Below, one piece after another: positions 34,341 through 43,242 of a stretch of 64,000 bases of DNA. The notes under the pieces were generated by a model that saw nothing but the letters and a program-made list of their open reading frames with translations, searched no databases and was not told the origin of the DNA. Every line of letters begins with the position of its first letter. The stretch's first letter is position 1. The stretch comes from Allolucifera butyrica (GTDB lineage Bacteria > Bacillota > Negativicutes > Sporomusales > UPPP01). A program made the translations under genes and the position numbers. Location: positions 20,494-84,493 of the forward strand of contig NZ_UPPP01000071.1 in the NCBI RefSeq assembly GCF_900476375.1, given 5' to 3'.

Positions 34341-36053
34341 TTATAATTGAAGATCTACAAAAACCATATTGAACTTTTTGTCATAATGATTGGACCAGCC
34401 CATGGCATTCAGAGCATCAATATCCACTTTGGTCCCCTTGTCGGTCAGCATATTGTCGGTAAACTGATACTTTTTGTGTCCAATCCGGAGCGTTTTACCT
34501 GCCGCATCATAACTTCCGCCGGTATAGGCCGCTATGGTTTGAATATCGGCATAGGCTTTGCCGTTTTGAATCGTGGCCTTGCTTGAACTTCCATAGGCCA
34601 TATTGCCAAAGATAACAAGCTTTACGCTGTCACCGATGGCCGGAACCTCTTGTTTGGTATTATAGCGGGAAGGCAGAATTTCGTGATTGCTGGTGCTATT
34701 CTCCGGGTGGGCCTTATCAATCACATACGTGTCAACCAGTGTTCCGTCCTGTTTAAAGGCTTTTATGGTAACTTTTCTGCCGTCCACGTCCACCGTCTGA
34801 TAATCGGGCTGATCCTGGGGATCATAAAATTTCGCATCCCACACCTTTTGCGTTAAATCGGGATAATATTTGGCGCCGCTGCGGCCGGTTACGTAGTATA
34901 CAGTTCCCTGGGACGGACTTTGCATAAACTCGTCATGATAAATCGGATAGGTCCGGGACGTTCCATGATCATGGCCGTTAAATACAACATCAACATGATA
35001 TTGATCGAAAATCGGCGTAAATATCTTTTTTAGCAAAATGTTGGAACGGGTTCCCTTATTATAATACGGGGTTTTATGGAATAGGACAAACGTAAAGACA
35101 GCATCCTTATTTTGTTCAAGGTCATTGCGCAGCCAATCCGCCTGTTTTAAAAACATCGCTTCTTCCTTGGCCTGATCGACATTTCCCTGCGCATCTTCAC
35201 TTTCCTCTTCCCCTTGGCTGTCCAGGACTACAAAATGCACTTTACCGTAATTGTAGGAGTAGGTTTGCCCTTTTAAGCCGTCCGGTCCGTTTTGAAACAC
35301 CGGAAACTGCTGCACAAAATATTGAGGCTTGGTACTATTCCAGTCGGCTGCGTCATAGGTCTCATGGTTGCCTTGTACGACCATAGCCGGAATTCTGTCA
35401 ACAACCCCCTGAGCGGCAGCAAACCAATTATTCCAATGCTGATAATACTGGCCTTTTTCTACCAGGTCGCCCACATTGATAAAGAACTTTGCGTCAGGAT
35501 TGGCCTTATAGGCATTTTCCAGGGTAACATGCCAGGGATTGTAATTGGGAACCTCATAATTACCGCTTTGGCTGTCGCCAAATACCAGGAACTTGAATTG
35601 ATTGTCCGTAACCGTTGCCGTATCTTCGGTCGTAAAGGAAGAATAGCCGGTCCATTCGTTTTGGTCATTACCAATCCGGTATAAATACTTGGTTCCCGGT
35701 TTCAGATTATGTAAGGTAACCGTAAATAAATTCATCCGGCCATAATTCAGGTCCGTTGCGGCCGTCTGAAATAAGTGCGGTTTTATTGTCATCGTATTTA
35801 CTGCGCCATTTTCTTCTTTATACTCGATTTTGCAGTCATTTACCGCCGTGCTGGTCCGCCAGGTAACGGTCATGGTTGTCTCCGGGTCGGCCGACCACGT
35901 AAGCGCCACATGCTCCGGCATGGTTGTGGCGTTTAAATGAATGTCGATTGCCGTTTGGTCATACGTCCTTGCTGCCGCCGAAGCCAACGGCGCCGCCGCC
36001 AAGGCAATCATCAGCACTGCTCCTGTCATAAACGTCAACCATTTTCTGTACAT
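34341..36053 (-). CDS. Secreted purple-acid-phosphatase-like metallophosphoesterase
   Basis: 570 aa. A signal peptide covers about residues 1-27 (LTFMTGAVLMIALAAAPLASA). A fibronectin-III-like N-terminal domain of the purple acid phosphatase type follows (about 45-145). The metallophosphoesterase core carries VFGDSQSGNY, NVGDLVEKG, VQGNHETYD, LFHKTPYY and NGHDHGTSR as metal ligands. The C-terminal 90 residues resemble the copper-amine-oxidase-N/stalk repeat found on Firmicute surface proteins. It acts outside the cell or at the wall, probably releasing phosphate from esters or nucleotides. The promoter region holds three 11-bp-spaced Pho-box-like hexamers, so phosphate-starvation control is likely. 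Confidence 0.88.
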   Translation of the reverse strand: MYRKWLTFMTGAVLMIALAAAPLASAAARTYDQTAIDIHLNATTMPEHVALTWSADPETTMTVTWRTSTAVNDCKIEYKEENGAVNTMTIKPHLFQTAATDLNYGRMNLFTVTLHNLKPGTKYLYRIGNDQNEWTGYSSFTTEDTATVTDNQFKFLVFGDSQSGNYEVPNYNPWHVTLENAYKANPDAKFFINVGDLVEKGQYYQHWNNWFAAAQGVVDRIPAMVVQGNHETYDAADWNSTKPQYFVQQFPVFQNGPDGLKGQTYSYNYGKVHFVVLDSQGEEESEDAQGNVDQAKEEAMFLKQADWLRNDLEQNKDAVFTFVLFHKTPYYNKGTRSNILLKKIFTPIFDQYHVDVVFNGHDHGTSRTYPIYHDEFMQSPSQGTVYYVTGRSGAKYYPDLTQKVWDAKFYDPQDQPDYQTVDVDGRKVTIKAFKQDGTLVDTYVIDKAHPENSTSNHEILPSRYNTKQEVPAIGDSVKLVIFGNMAYGSSSKATIQNGKAYADIQTIAAYTGGSYDAAGKTLRIGHKKYQFTDNMLTDKGTKVDIDALNAMGWSNHYDKKFNMVFVDLQL

Positions 36054-36092
36054 ATTTTCCCCTCCAGTATGAAATAATTTCCAAACAACTTC

Positions 36093-36098
36093 ATTATA
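36093..36098 (-). promoter_or_regulatory. -10 element of the metallophosphatase promoter
   Basis: TATAAT on the minus strand, 40 nt before the ATG. The -35 region is poor, as expected for an activator-dependent promoter. Confidence 0.55.
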
Positions 36099-36118
36099 CT
36101 GTTCTTGCTGGAGGCAAT

Positions 36119-36146
36119 TGTTATGTCGATGTTAAAATTTGGTTAA
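36119..36146 (-). promoter_or_regulatory. Candidate Pho box (PhoP-binding direct repeats)
   Basis: Minus strand reads TTAACC-N5-TTAACA-N5-ATAACA, three hexamers at 11-bp period, just upstream of the -35 position. This is the layout of the Firmicute PhoP box (TTAACA-type repeats). Confidence 0.6.
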
Positions 36147-36169
36147 TCCATTTTATTCCAACACAAAAT

Positions 36170-36195
36170 GGGCGCACCCTGGAAAAGGTGCGCCT
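36170..36195 (-). terminator. Terminator of topB
   Basis: GGCGCACC and GGTGCGCC form an 8-bp stem with an 8-nt loop. The minus strand then reads CATTTTG. It lies 11 bp past the topB stop. Confidence 0.7.
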
Positions 36196-36204
36196 GTCAT
36201 TCTC

Positions 36205-38403
36205 TTACTTCAGTTTAAGCTTGGCCAATGCATCGGCCAAGGCCGTATTGATTGGTTTTTCCCCTGCTTTGTCCTGCTGCCGCAAATACTGGGACACGTC
36301 TCTTTTGGAAAGTTGGCTGCCATCCTGCTTGCGCCGTTCCTGAAAAGCCGATAATTTCTCCCGGTAACCGCAAGGACAGACAAAAATTTGTCCCTCCCCT
36401 TCACCGCGTAACTCCAGCTTTTTGTGACAATTGGGGCATCTGGCATTGGTCACTCTGGCAACACCCTTGCGATAGCCGCATTCCCGGTCCTGGCAAACCA
36501 GCATTTTGCCTTTCTTCCCGTTCACTTCCAATAAATATTTGCCACACTCAGGGCATTTCGTCCGGGTCAAATTATCGTGCTTGAAATGCTCCTCGCTGTT
36601 CTTTATATCCCGCACCACCGCGGCGGCATAGCTTCGCATTTCATCGGTAAATGCCTGCTTTTTTAAATTTCCCCGGGCAATCGCCGCCAGCTTTTGTTCC
36701 CACTGCGCCGTTAAAGCGGGGGATCTCAGTTCGGACGGCACCAAATCCAGCAGTTGTTTGCCCTTGCCGGTAATAAAGATGTCTTTGCCCCGTTTTTCCA
36801 ACAAAAACGAATTAAAAAGCTTCTCAATAATATCCGCACGTGTGGCCACCGTTCCCAGCCCGCCGGCCGCACCGATGGTCTTTTTCAGTTCGGCGCTTTC
36901 CTGGCTCATATATTTTACCGGGTTTTCCATCGCCGACAGCAAAGTGGCTTCATTGAGAGGCGCCGGCGGTTTCGTCGCTCCCCTGGTTAGAATAAAATTT
37001 TTAACCGGCAGTATGTCACCCTGATTGATGGGCGGTAACAGTTGTTCGTCCTGCTCCTCCGCCGTCTCCCCGTCCTCGGCGTCATCCACATCCTGACCGT
37101 AAACCTCCCGCCACCCCGGGGAAAGGATCGTTTTGCCCCGGGCAAGAAAAGTTTCCCCGCCAATGTCCGCTTTGACCACAATTTGTTCGTATTCACAGGG
37201 CGGATAAAATACCGCCAGGAAACGCCGGACCACTAAATCATAAATCTTCCGCTCCCGGTCGTTTAAGGCGCCTAAATTCACGTATTGCTCCGTAGGAATA
37301 ATGGCATGGTGGTCGGACACTTTGCTATTGTCCACAAAAGAGGCATTGGCCTTGATGTGCTGTTTCGCAACCCGGAAGGCCAGTTTGGCGTAAGGTCCTG
37401 TGCCACAGGCACTTAGCCGGTCTTTCAGCGTATCGACGATGTCGCTCGAAAGATAGCGGGAATCGGTTCTGGGGTAGGTCAGAATTTTGTGATTTTCATA
37501 CAGTCCCTGCATAATTGACAGGGTTTCCTTCGCGGAAAAACCGTATCGCTTGTTGGCGTCCCGCTGCAATTCCGTCAAATCATACAGGGCCGGACAATAG
37601 GTCTTTTTGTGCGTCTTTTCCACGGCCGTAACCTTGGCCTGCCGCCCGGCCAAGCCGGTAATCAGTCTTGTACACTTTTCCGGGTCAAAGGTCTTGGTAT
37701 CCTTTGTCTGTCCATCCTGCCAGATTAGTTTCAGCCGGTCCGCAATAGCCGTAATCCCGAAGAAAGGCCGGGGAACGAAGTTTTGGATTTCCGCTTCCCG
37801 CTGGGCAATGATGGCCAGCGTTGGCGTCTGTACCCGGCCGCAGGACAACTGCGCATTATATTTGCAGGTCAGCGCCCGCGTGGCGTTGATACCCACCAGC
37901 CAGTCCGCCTCAGCCCGCGCTACGGCCGAAAAATACAAATTTTCATAGTCTTTGCCCGGCTTCAGTTTCCGGAACCCTTCTTGAATCGCCTTATCGGTCA
38001 CGGACGAAATCCACAACCGTTTTACGGGCTTTCTCACCTTCGCCTTCTCGATAATCCAGCGGGCAACCAGTTCCCCTTCCCGCCCGGCATCGGTGGCAAT
38101 AATGATTTCGGCGACGTCGGGCCGGACCAGCTGTGTCTTCACTGCCTGGAACTGCTTGCCCGTCTGTTTGATTATCACCAGTTTCAGTTCTTCCGGCAGC
38201 ATCGGCAAATCTTCGATACGCCAGGCCTTATATTTTTCGGCATAGTCTTCCGGCTCCGCCAGCGTGACCAAATGCCCCAAAGCCCAGGTCACGATATAGC
38301 TGTCCCCTTCGAAACAGCCGTTGCCCTTTTTGCCGCAGCGGAGAACCCGGGCCAGATCCCTGGCGACGGAAGGCTTTTCCGCTAAAACTAACGCTTTATT
38401 CAT
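36205..38403 (-). CDS. topB: DNA topoisomerase III
   Basis: 732-aa type IA topoisomerase that decatenates and relaxes single-strand-containing DNA. The TOPRIM domain shows LVLAEKPSVARDLARVL and ATDAGREGELVARW. The active-site Tyr lies in ILTYPRTDSRYLS. The C-terminus carries two Cys4-like zinc ribbons (CPECGKYLL...CQDRECGY and CPNCHKKLEL...CPCGY). The ATG at 38403 (MNKALVLAEKPS) follows GAGG by 8 bp; the frame upstream is not part of the family. Stand-alone gene with its own terminator. It could be chromosomal or recruited from a mobile element, but nothing plasmid-like surrounds it. Confidence 0.95.
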   Translation of the reverse strand: MNKALVLAEKPSVARDLARVLRCGKKGNGCFEGDSYIVTWALGHLVTLAEPEDYAEKYKAWRIEDLPMLPEELKLVIIKQTGKQFQAVKTQLVRPDVAEIIIATDAGREGELVARWIIEKAKVRKPVKRLWISSVTDKAIQEGFRKLKPGKDYENLYFSAVARAEADWLVGINATRALTCKYNAQLSCGRVQTPTLAIIAQREAEIQNFVPRPFFGITAIADRLKLIWQDGQTKDTKTFDPEKCTRLITGLAGRQAKVTAVEKTHKKTYCPALYDLTELQRDANKRYGFSAKETLSIMQGLYENHKILTYPRTDSRYLSSDIVDTLKDRLSACGTGPYAKLAFRVAKQHIKANASFVDNSKVSDHHAIIPTEQYVNLGALNDRERKIYDLVVRRFLAVFYPPCEYEQIVVKADIGGETFLARGKTILSPGWREVYGQDVDDAEDGETAEEQDEQLLPPINQGDILPVKNFILTRGATKPPAPLNEATLLSAMENPVKYMSQESAELKKTIGAAGGLGTVATRADIIEKLFNSFLLEKRGKDIFITGKGKQLLDLVPSELRSPALTAQWEQKLAAIARGNLKKQAFTDEMRSYAAAVVRDIKNSEEHFKHDNLTRTKCPECGKYLLEVNGKKGKMLVCQDRECGYRKGVARVTNARCPNCHKKLELRGEGEGQIFVCPCGYREKLSAFQERRKQDGSQLSKRDVSQYLRQQDKAGEKPINTALADALAKLKLK

Positions 38404-38494
38404 CCTAACAACCTCGCAATACTGTGATAACACAATCCGGTTTATTGATTAGATTGCATCTATTCTGTTATTGTAACACATTTTTGCAGTTTAT

Positions 38495-38539
38495 AAAAAA
38501 AGAAGCTCCGCCACACAAATTTGCTCTCTGCGGCTTTTG
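38495..38539 (-). terminator. Terminator of the SDR gene
   Basis: On the minus strand AAGCCGC pairs with GCGG-GCTT across an 18-nt loop and is followed by CTTTTTTT. Confidence 0.6.
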
Positions 38540-38541
38540 AT

Positions 38542-39441
38542 TCAGGAACCGGTAATCACACCGCCATTCACATGGATGACCTGCCCGGAAACATAGCCGG
38601 AATCATCCGAAGCCAGGTACACATAAGCCGGCGCCAGTTCGAAAGGCTGTCCCGCCCGTTTCATCGGTGTATCCGCGCCAAAGGTCTTAATATAACAGGC
38701 CGGAAAACTGGCAGGATTTAAGGGCGTCCAAATGGGCCCCGGCGCAACGGCGTTTACCCGGATGCCACAATCAACCAGCGACAGGGACAAGGAGCGGGTA
38801 AAGGCCACAAGGGCTCCTTTGGTTGCGGAATAATCGATCAAATAGGGATTGCCTTCATAGGCGGTAATCGAGGCCGTGTTAATAATGGAACTGCCCCGCT
38901 TCAAATAAGGCAGTGCCGCTTTCGTCAGATAAAAGTGGGGAAAAACGTTGGTTTCAAAGGTGGCAATCAGTTGTTCCCGCGAAATGCCGAGAATACTTTC
39001 CTGCGGAAATTGGACTGCCTGGTTGTTTACCAGCACGTCGATTTTCTCAAAAGAAGCAAGCGTTTTTTCGACCGTCTCGTAAGCGAGGCGCTCCTCCCGT
39101 AAATCCCCGCGGATGAGCAAACACCGCTGTCCTATTTCTTCAATTCGCTCCCGGGTCTCCATTGCATCCCGGTCTTCATACAAATAGACAATCGTAACGT
39201 CCGCTCCTTCTTTGGCAAACGCAATCGCCACAGCCCGCCCGATACCGCTGTCGCCGCCGGTAATAATCGCGGTCTTTCCCCGCAGCTTGCCGCTTCCCTG
39301 ATATTCCGGATTTTCCGCGATCGGTCTCGGTCTCAGCAGATATTCCAGACCGGGCTGCCGGTCCTGATGCTGCGGCGGAAACGTAAGCGGCTGTTCCTTG
39401 CATTGACACTCCTCACCAAAATAGGGATATTGAGGATACAT
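38542..39441 (-). CDS. Short-chain dehydrogenase/reductase of the YhdF/YghA stress group
   Basis: 299 aa, longer than a plain SDR because of an N-terminal extension of about 50 residues (YPQYPYFGEECQCKEQPLTF), typical of general-stress SDRs. The Rossmann motif is TGGDSGIGRA, the structural NNQAV motif is present, and the catalytic Ser (INTASI) and YxxxK (YSATK) are intact. Probably NADP-dependent reduction of an aldehyde or ketone, substrate unknown. It stands alone, flanked by its terminator and repeat R6 upstream. Confidence 0.88.
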   Translation of the reverse strand: MYPQYPYFGEECQCKEQPLTFPPQHQDRQPGLEYLLRPRPIAENPEYQGSGKLRGKTAIITGGDSGIGRAVAIAFAKEGADVTIVYLYEDRDAMETRERIEEIGQRCLLIRGDLREERLAYETVEKTLASFEKIDVLVNNQAVQFPQESILGISREQLIATFETNVFPHFYLTKAALPYLKRGSSIINTASITAYEGNPYLIDYSATKGALVAFTRSLSLSLVDCGIRVNAVAPGPIWTPLNPASFPACYIKTFGADTPMKRAGQPFELAPAYVYLASDDSGYVSGQVIHVNGGVITGS

Positions 39442-39502
39442 AACATCAACTCCCTTGCTATTTTACAATGTATTATATTCCGGGTGTCATATTATGTTGC
39501 TA

Positions 39503-39696
39503 AGAAAGACCGCTGCGCGGTCTTTCGGCTCATAGCGCAGGGCTCAGGGCGCGGAAGAACCGGTCTGAAACGGGGTTCTCATCGGCATAATCTTTTAGGC
39601 ACTCGTCCAGGCAGAAGGATCGTCTTGTCATAAGCGGAGGTTAAGTGGCAACGGCGCAGCGTTGATAAGGCGATTCTTCTGCCGTTAACGGCTGCC
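39503..39696. repeat. Dispersed intergenic repeat, longest copy R6
   Basis: Begins with the hairpin GAAAGACCGC/GCGGTCTTTC (39504-39525), then CGGCTCATAGCGCAGGGCTC, a variable stretch, and the 91-nt module at 39606-39696 that is identical to 8357-8447. It lies in the 303-bp gap between the SDR and D,D-carboxypeptidase genes, which otherwise holds only promoter and terminator sequence. Confidence 0.85.
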
Positions 39697-39714
39697 TGCA
39701 TGACTCAGAAAGGA

Positions 39715-39737
39715 AAAAGAGCCTTGCCGGCTCTTTT
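39715..39737 (-). terminator. Terminator of the D,D-carboxypeptidase gene
   Basis: AAAAGAGCC and GGCTCTTTT form a 9-bp stem with a 5-nt loop, 8 bp past the stop. Confidence 0.85.
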
Positions 39738-39744
39738 AAAAGCA

Positions 39745-40950
39745 TTATATCCAATTCCGGAAAATTCGCCATAAAACGCCTGGCGGATTGATTGGCTCCG
39801 AATTTTGCAGGGGAAACTCCTGAACGGACTGACCCGCTTGAACCTTTAGGTTTGCCATATTTTCACCGCCCGGAATGGGGTATTGGGTCTTTAACAGGTG
39901 GATCGAAAGAGTAGCCGTCATCCCGGGAAAGCCCCAAATTTCCACCGGTTTAGCAGCAACTAAAGCACTATTACTGTTCCACGGATTGACTGTCTGTCCG
40001 AAACCGTTTGGCGGAGGACTTAAGGGATACAATTTAAACTCGGACCGGACTTCGTCTAACATTTTTGCATTCGCATCCAGGGCGCTCTGCAGGGATTGCA
40101 CCGTCTTTTGACCTAGCACCGCTGCAATAATATAATGAGTTTCCGTCCCGACAATCACGGGGGTTGCCGACACAAAGCAACCGCCGGCCGCCAGGGTGGA
40201 GCCGGTTTTGATCCCCACAATTCCATGGGACCCCAGCATACTGTTCACGTTGTATACCAGTCCGGCCACGGGCAGCATAGCCTGCGGCATGGCGACGACT
40301 TCGCGGAAAATCGGATCTTGCATAGCAGCCTGGGCAATTTTTACTTGGTCTGCGGCGTTGCTGACCGTGGCCGGACTGACACCGCTTAAATCCGCATAAT
40401 GGGTTTGAGTCATGCCCAGAACCTGAGCCGTCTCATTCATTTTGGCGACAAAAGCATCCTCCGATCCGGCAACCCAACGGCCTAACGTAGTCGCAATATT
40501 ATCCCCCGACGGCAGCATCAAACCTTCCAGCAGTTGTTTCTCGGTTAATTTTTCCCCTTCCACAACCTTTACAACCGAGTAGTCATTGGCTACCCCACTC
40601 TCGTAATCGGCAACATCCTTGGCCGTCATGGTTAACGTGGGCCCTTCCTCTCCCGGCTGCAAAGGGTGTTCCTTTAAGACCAAATAAGCCGTCATGATCT
40701 TCGTTACGCTGGCGATAGGAACCGGCGTCTGGTTGGGCGAAGAAGCAATCACCCCGAAATTTTCGGTCCCTATGGCGGATTCCCCCTGATCCGGAAAAGT
40801 AACGGCAAACTGCCCCGGTAAAGTAATGGCAGGGGTTGTCGGTTTTGCCTCGATTACGGGATTATTATTGCGAAAATGAATAATACCGATCATGATAAGT
40901 AAGGCAACCGCAAGCAAAATCAGCGTCTGTTTCGGCGATAAGCCGGCCAT
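39745..40950 (-). CDS. D-alanyl-D-alanine carboxypeptidase (PBP5/DacA family)
   Basis: 401-aa penicillin-binding protein with an uncleaved N-terminal membrane anchor (LILLAVALLIMIGIIHF). The transpeptidase-like domain has SVTK (81-84, catalytic Ser81), SGD (148-150) and KTGS (248-251). It trims the terminal D-Ala from peptidoglycan stem peptides outside the membrane. The C-terminal 100 residues form the beta-rich domain of this family but lack an amphipathic membrane-binding helix; the N-terminal anchor may replace it. Single gene with its own terminator. Ribosome binding site GGAGGAGG. Confidence 0.9.
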   Translation of the reverse strand: MAGLSPKQTLILLAVALLIMIGIIHFRNNNPVIEAKPTTPAITLPGQFAVTFPDQGESAIGTENFGVIASSPNQTPVPIASVTKIMTAYLVLKEHPLQPGEEGPTLTMTAKDVADYESGVANDYSVVKVVEGEKLTEKQLLEGLMLPSGDNIATTLGRWVAGSEDAFVAKMNETAQVLGMTQTHYADLSGVSPATVSNAADQVKIAQAAMQDPIFREVVAMPQAMLPVAGLVYNVNSMLGSHGIVGIKTGSTLAAGGCFVSATPVIVGTETHYIIAAVLGQKTVQSLQSALDANAKMLDEVRSEFKLYPLSPPPNGFGQTVNPWNSNSALVAAKPVEIWGFPGMTATLSIHLLKTQYPIPGGENMANLKVQAGQSVQEFPLQNSEPINPPGVLWRIFRNWI

Positions 40951-41147
40951 AAAATAACCTCCTCCAAGAAAAACGCAGAACTTATTTCGCAGAAAAACTA
41001 AGTGCAGCAGGCCGCGAATCGGCCATTAGCTAGTATCTGCCATCATGCGGCCTTTCATGCATACTTAGATGCTCTTTCCATTATACCACTGCCGAGGAAG
41101 TGGAAAAGCAAAAATGAATCCTGTTGACACTTATTTTTATAATGGAA
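40951..41147. other. Leader/promoter region of the carboxypeptidase gene
   Basis: Contains a minus-strand TATAAT at about 41079-41084, a small hairpin GGCCG/CGGCC near 41013-41028, and a short start-stop frame (MHERPHDGRY). No RNA gene or riboswitch was recognised. Confidence 0.35.
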
Positions 41148-41172
41148 AAGCCAGGCGTTTTGCGCCCGGCTT
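41148..41172 (-). terminator. Terminator of the nucleoside transporter operon
   Basis: AAGCC-GGCG pairs with CGCC-GGCTT with one mismatch. The minus strand then runs into TTCCATTATAAAAAT. Confidence 0.6.
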
Positions 41173-41227
41173 AGACTGTAGACAAAGTCGCTTCTTGAAA
41201 GATTGCCGCGCCGCTTTGCTAACGGCG

Positions 41228-42172
41228 TTAACGCTTGCCGTGTTCAAACGGCTGGCCGGATGCCCGGGGAGCCTGAGAAGTTTTGGAGAAGAGCACCAGG
41301 ACAAACAGAGTGATCACGTAAGGAAAGGTCTTAAGCACCACATCGGGTATACTCGCAAAGATAGGAGTAGCCTGGGAAACGTTGGCAATCGTGCTGGCAA
41401 AACCGAAAAACAGCGTGGCGCCCAGGATGCCAAGGGGTTTCCACTGTCCGAAGATGAGCGCGGCGAGAGCAAGAAACCCCAGTCCAAAGACGGTGCCGTT
41501 AAACTCGCCCGAGTAGGTTACAAGCACGATGGCTCCGCCCAGCCCGGCGAAAGCGCCGGATATGGTCACCGCAATGTAGCGGATACGGTAAACATTGATA
41601 CCGGCTGAATCGGCGGCCTGAGGATATTCGCCGCAGGCCCGCAGGCGCAAGCCAAAAACGGTCTTGTACAAAATAAAATAAGAAACAGCCAAAATCGCCA
41701 AAACGAGCCAGGTCGTAGCGTACGTATTGGTAAAAAACAACGCGCCGATAACCGGAATCCGGTCCAAGAACGGCACATTAAACCGGGTAAAGCCTTCGAT
41801 CTCAATATTGCCGCTGCCGGTCAAATGCCGGGCGATAAATACCGTTAAGGCGCCGGCAATCATGTTAATGGCCGTACCGCTGATGACCTGGTCCGCATTC
41901 AGACTGATGCTGGCAAAGGCATGAAGCAGGGAAAAAAGCGCCCCTGCCAGAATAGCGGCCAAAAGGCCAAACCAGAGAGCATTCGAGTGCAGGGTCGGCT
42001 GTAAAATAGATATGGTAAATGCGCCGGCAAAGGACCCAACTACCATCAACCCTTCCAGGCCGATATTGACAACGCCGCTGCGTTCCGAATACAAGCCGCC
42101 CAAAGCGGTAATTAAAAGCGGAATCGTATACGCCACGGCATAGGGTGAAATCTGTTGAAAAATCAGCCACAT
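41228..42172 (-). CDS. nupQ: Nucleoside ABC transporter permease (NupQ-like)
   Basis: 314-aa inner membrane permease of the ribose/nucleoside (BPD_transp_2) type with about nine helices and the EAA-like segment LRACGEYPQAADSAGINVYR. It pairs with the permease encoded just upstream, which it overlaps by 10 bp. With the BMP lipoprotein and duplicated ATPase it forms a guanosine/purine nucleoside importer like NupNOPQ. Last gene before the terminator. Confidence 0.92.
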   Translation of the reverse strand: MWLIFQQISPYAVAYTIPLLITALGGLYSERSGVVNIGLEGLMVVGSFAGAFTISILQPTLHSNALWFGLLAAILAGALFSLLHAFASISLNADQVISGTAINMIAGALTVFIARHLTGSGNIEIEGFTRFNVPFLDRIPVIGALFFTNTYATTWLVLAILAVSYFILYKTVFGLRLRACGEYPQAADSAGINVYRIRYIAVTISGAFAGLGGAIVLVTYSGEFNGTVFGLGFLALAALIFGQWKPLGILGATLFFGFASTIANVSQATPIFASIPDVVLKTFPYVITLFVLVLFSKTSQAPRASGQPFEHGKR

Positions 42173-43242
42173 GACGAATTCGCCCCCTTCAGCCGCCGTT
42201 TCATTTTATCCACGAATTTCTCAATCAGCACACTGGTTGCGGCAAAATAAATAATCGTGGCGATAATGGTATCGGCGATTTCCGGCGGGATGTTGGTCAT
42301 GGCATTCATAAACCCCTTGCCGGAATACAGGGTGCCGAAAAACAGGGCCGCGGCAAATACTCCCCAGGGAGAGTTGGCGCCCAACAGGGCCACGGCGATC
42401 CCGTCAATGCCCTGGGAAGGCAGAATACCGATCTGGATGCTGGTGGCGTAGCCGCAATACAGGGTCATTCCGCCTAAACCTGCCAGCGCGCCGGCGATCA
42501 TCATGGAAAGCACAATCCCGCGGTTGGCGTTAATACCGGCATATTCGGCGGCAAAGCGGTTAAAGCCGACGGCTTTTAATTCGTAACCCAGCGTCGTTTT
42601 ATTTAAGATAAAAGCAATCAGAATGACAGCTGCCAACGCCAGAAAAATTCCCAGATTAATATAGGAGCCGTCAAACAGTTTGGCCATCCAGTCCACCCGC
42701 AGCGAAGCATCGTTGGGAATATAGCGGGATTCGGTCTCGAAAGCCCCTTTAAAATAAGCCGGCACCGCATAATATACCACCCAGTAGGCAATCCAGTTGA
42801 ACATAATGGTGGATACCACTTCATGCACATTGAAACGGGCTTTAAAATAACCGGGTAACGTGGCCCACAGAGCGCCGGAGACGGTTGCCGCCAGCACCAT
42901 GAGTGTCAGCAGCATCGGCTTGGGCAAATTCAGGGTCAGGCCCACGGCGGTGGCGCAAAATCCGCCGATCAACATTTGCCCCGCCGCACCAATATTGAAA
43001 AGTCCTGTCCGAAAGGCAAACGCAACCGATAAGCCGGTAAAAATAAGCGGCGTCGCGGTGGCCAGCGTGTTGCCGATCCGTTCCAGATTCATCAGCCCGC
43101 CCTTGAACAAAAATTCATAACCCGTGATGGGACTGCTGCCGGTAAGGGCCATAAACACCGCCCCGGCAATCAATCCTAAGAGAATGGCAAGCAGTAACAC
43201 GACGGCTTCCTTTTTCACTTCCAGCTTAAACCGTAACTTCAC
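42163..43242 (-). CDS. nupP: Nucleoside ABC transporter permease (NupP-like)
   Basis: 359-aa permease with an N-terminal cytoplasmic stretch, about ten helices and the family segment FRTGLFNIGAAGQMLIGG. The loop LKAVGFNRFAAEYAGINANRG likely contacts the ATPase. The start overlaps the end of the ATPase gene by 4 bp (ATGA), and its end overlaps nupQ by 10 bp, so all three are translationally coupled. Confidence 0.93.
   Translation of the reverse strand: MKLRFKLEVKKEAVVLLLAILLGLIAGAVFMALTGSSPITGYEFLFKGGLMNLERIGNTLATATPLIFTGLSVAFAFRTGLFNIGAAGQMLIGGFCATAVGLTLNLPKPMLLTLMVLAATVSGALWATLPGYFKARFNVHEVVSTIMFNWIAYWVVYYAVPAYFKGAFETESRYIPNDASLRVDWMAKLFDGSYINLGIFLALAAVILIAFILNKTTLGYELKAVGFNRFAAEYAGINANRGIVLSMMIAGALAGLGGMTLYCGYATSIQIGILPSQGIDGIAVALLGANSPWGVFAAALFFGTLYSGKGFMNAMTNIPPEIADTIIATIIYFAATSVLIEKFVDKMKRRLKGANSSCG

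Noticed and set aside
36205..38403. Topoisomerase III as a sign of an integrated plasmid or conjugative element
   Set aside because: No relaxase, coupling protein or transfer genes are near, and flanking genes are ordinary chromosomal ones.
41005..41090. Sequence with CATACTTAGATGC, reminiscent of the conserved 3' end of 23S rRNA
   Set aside because: The match is only a few bases, with no surrounding rRNA sequence; it lies in the leader of the carboxypeptidase gene.
41069..41608. Plus-strand open frame of 179 codons opposite nupQ
   Set aside because: No ribosome binding site and low-complexity translation; nupQ on the other strand has full family similarity.
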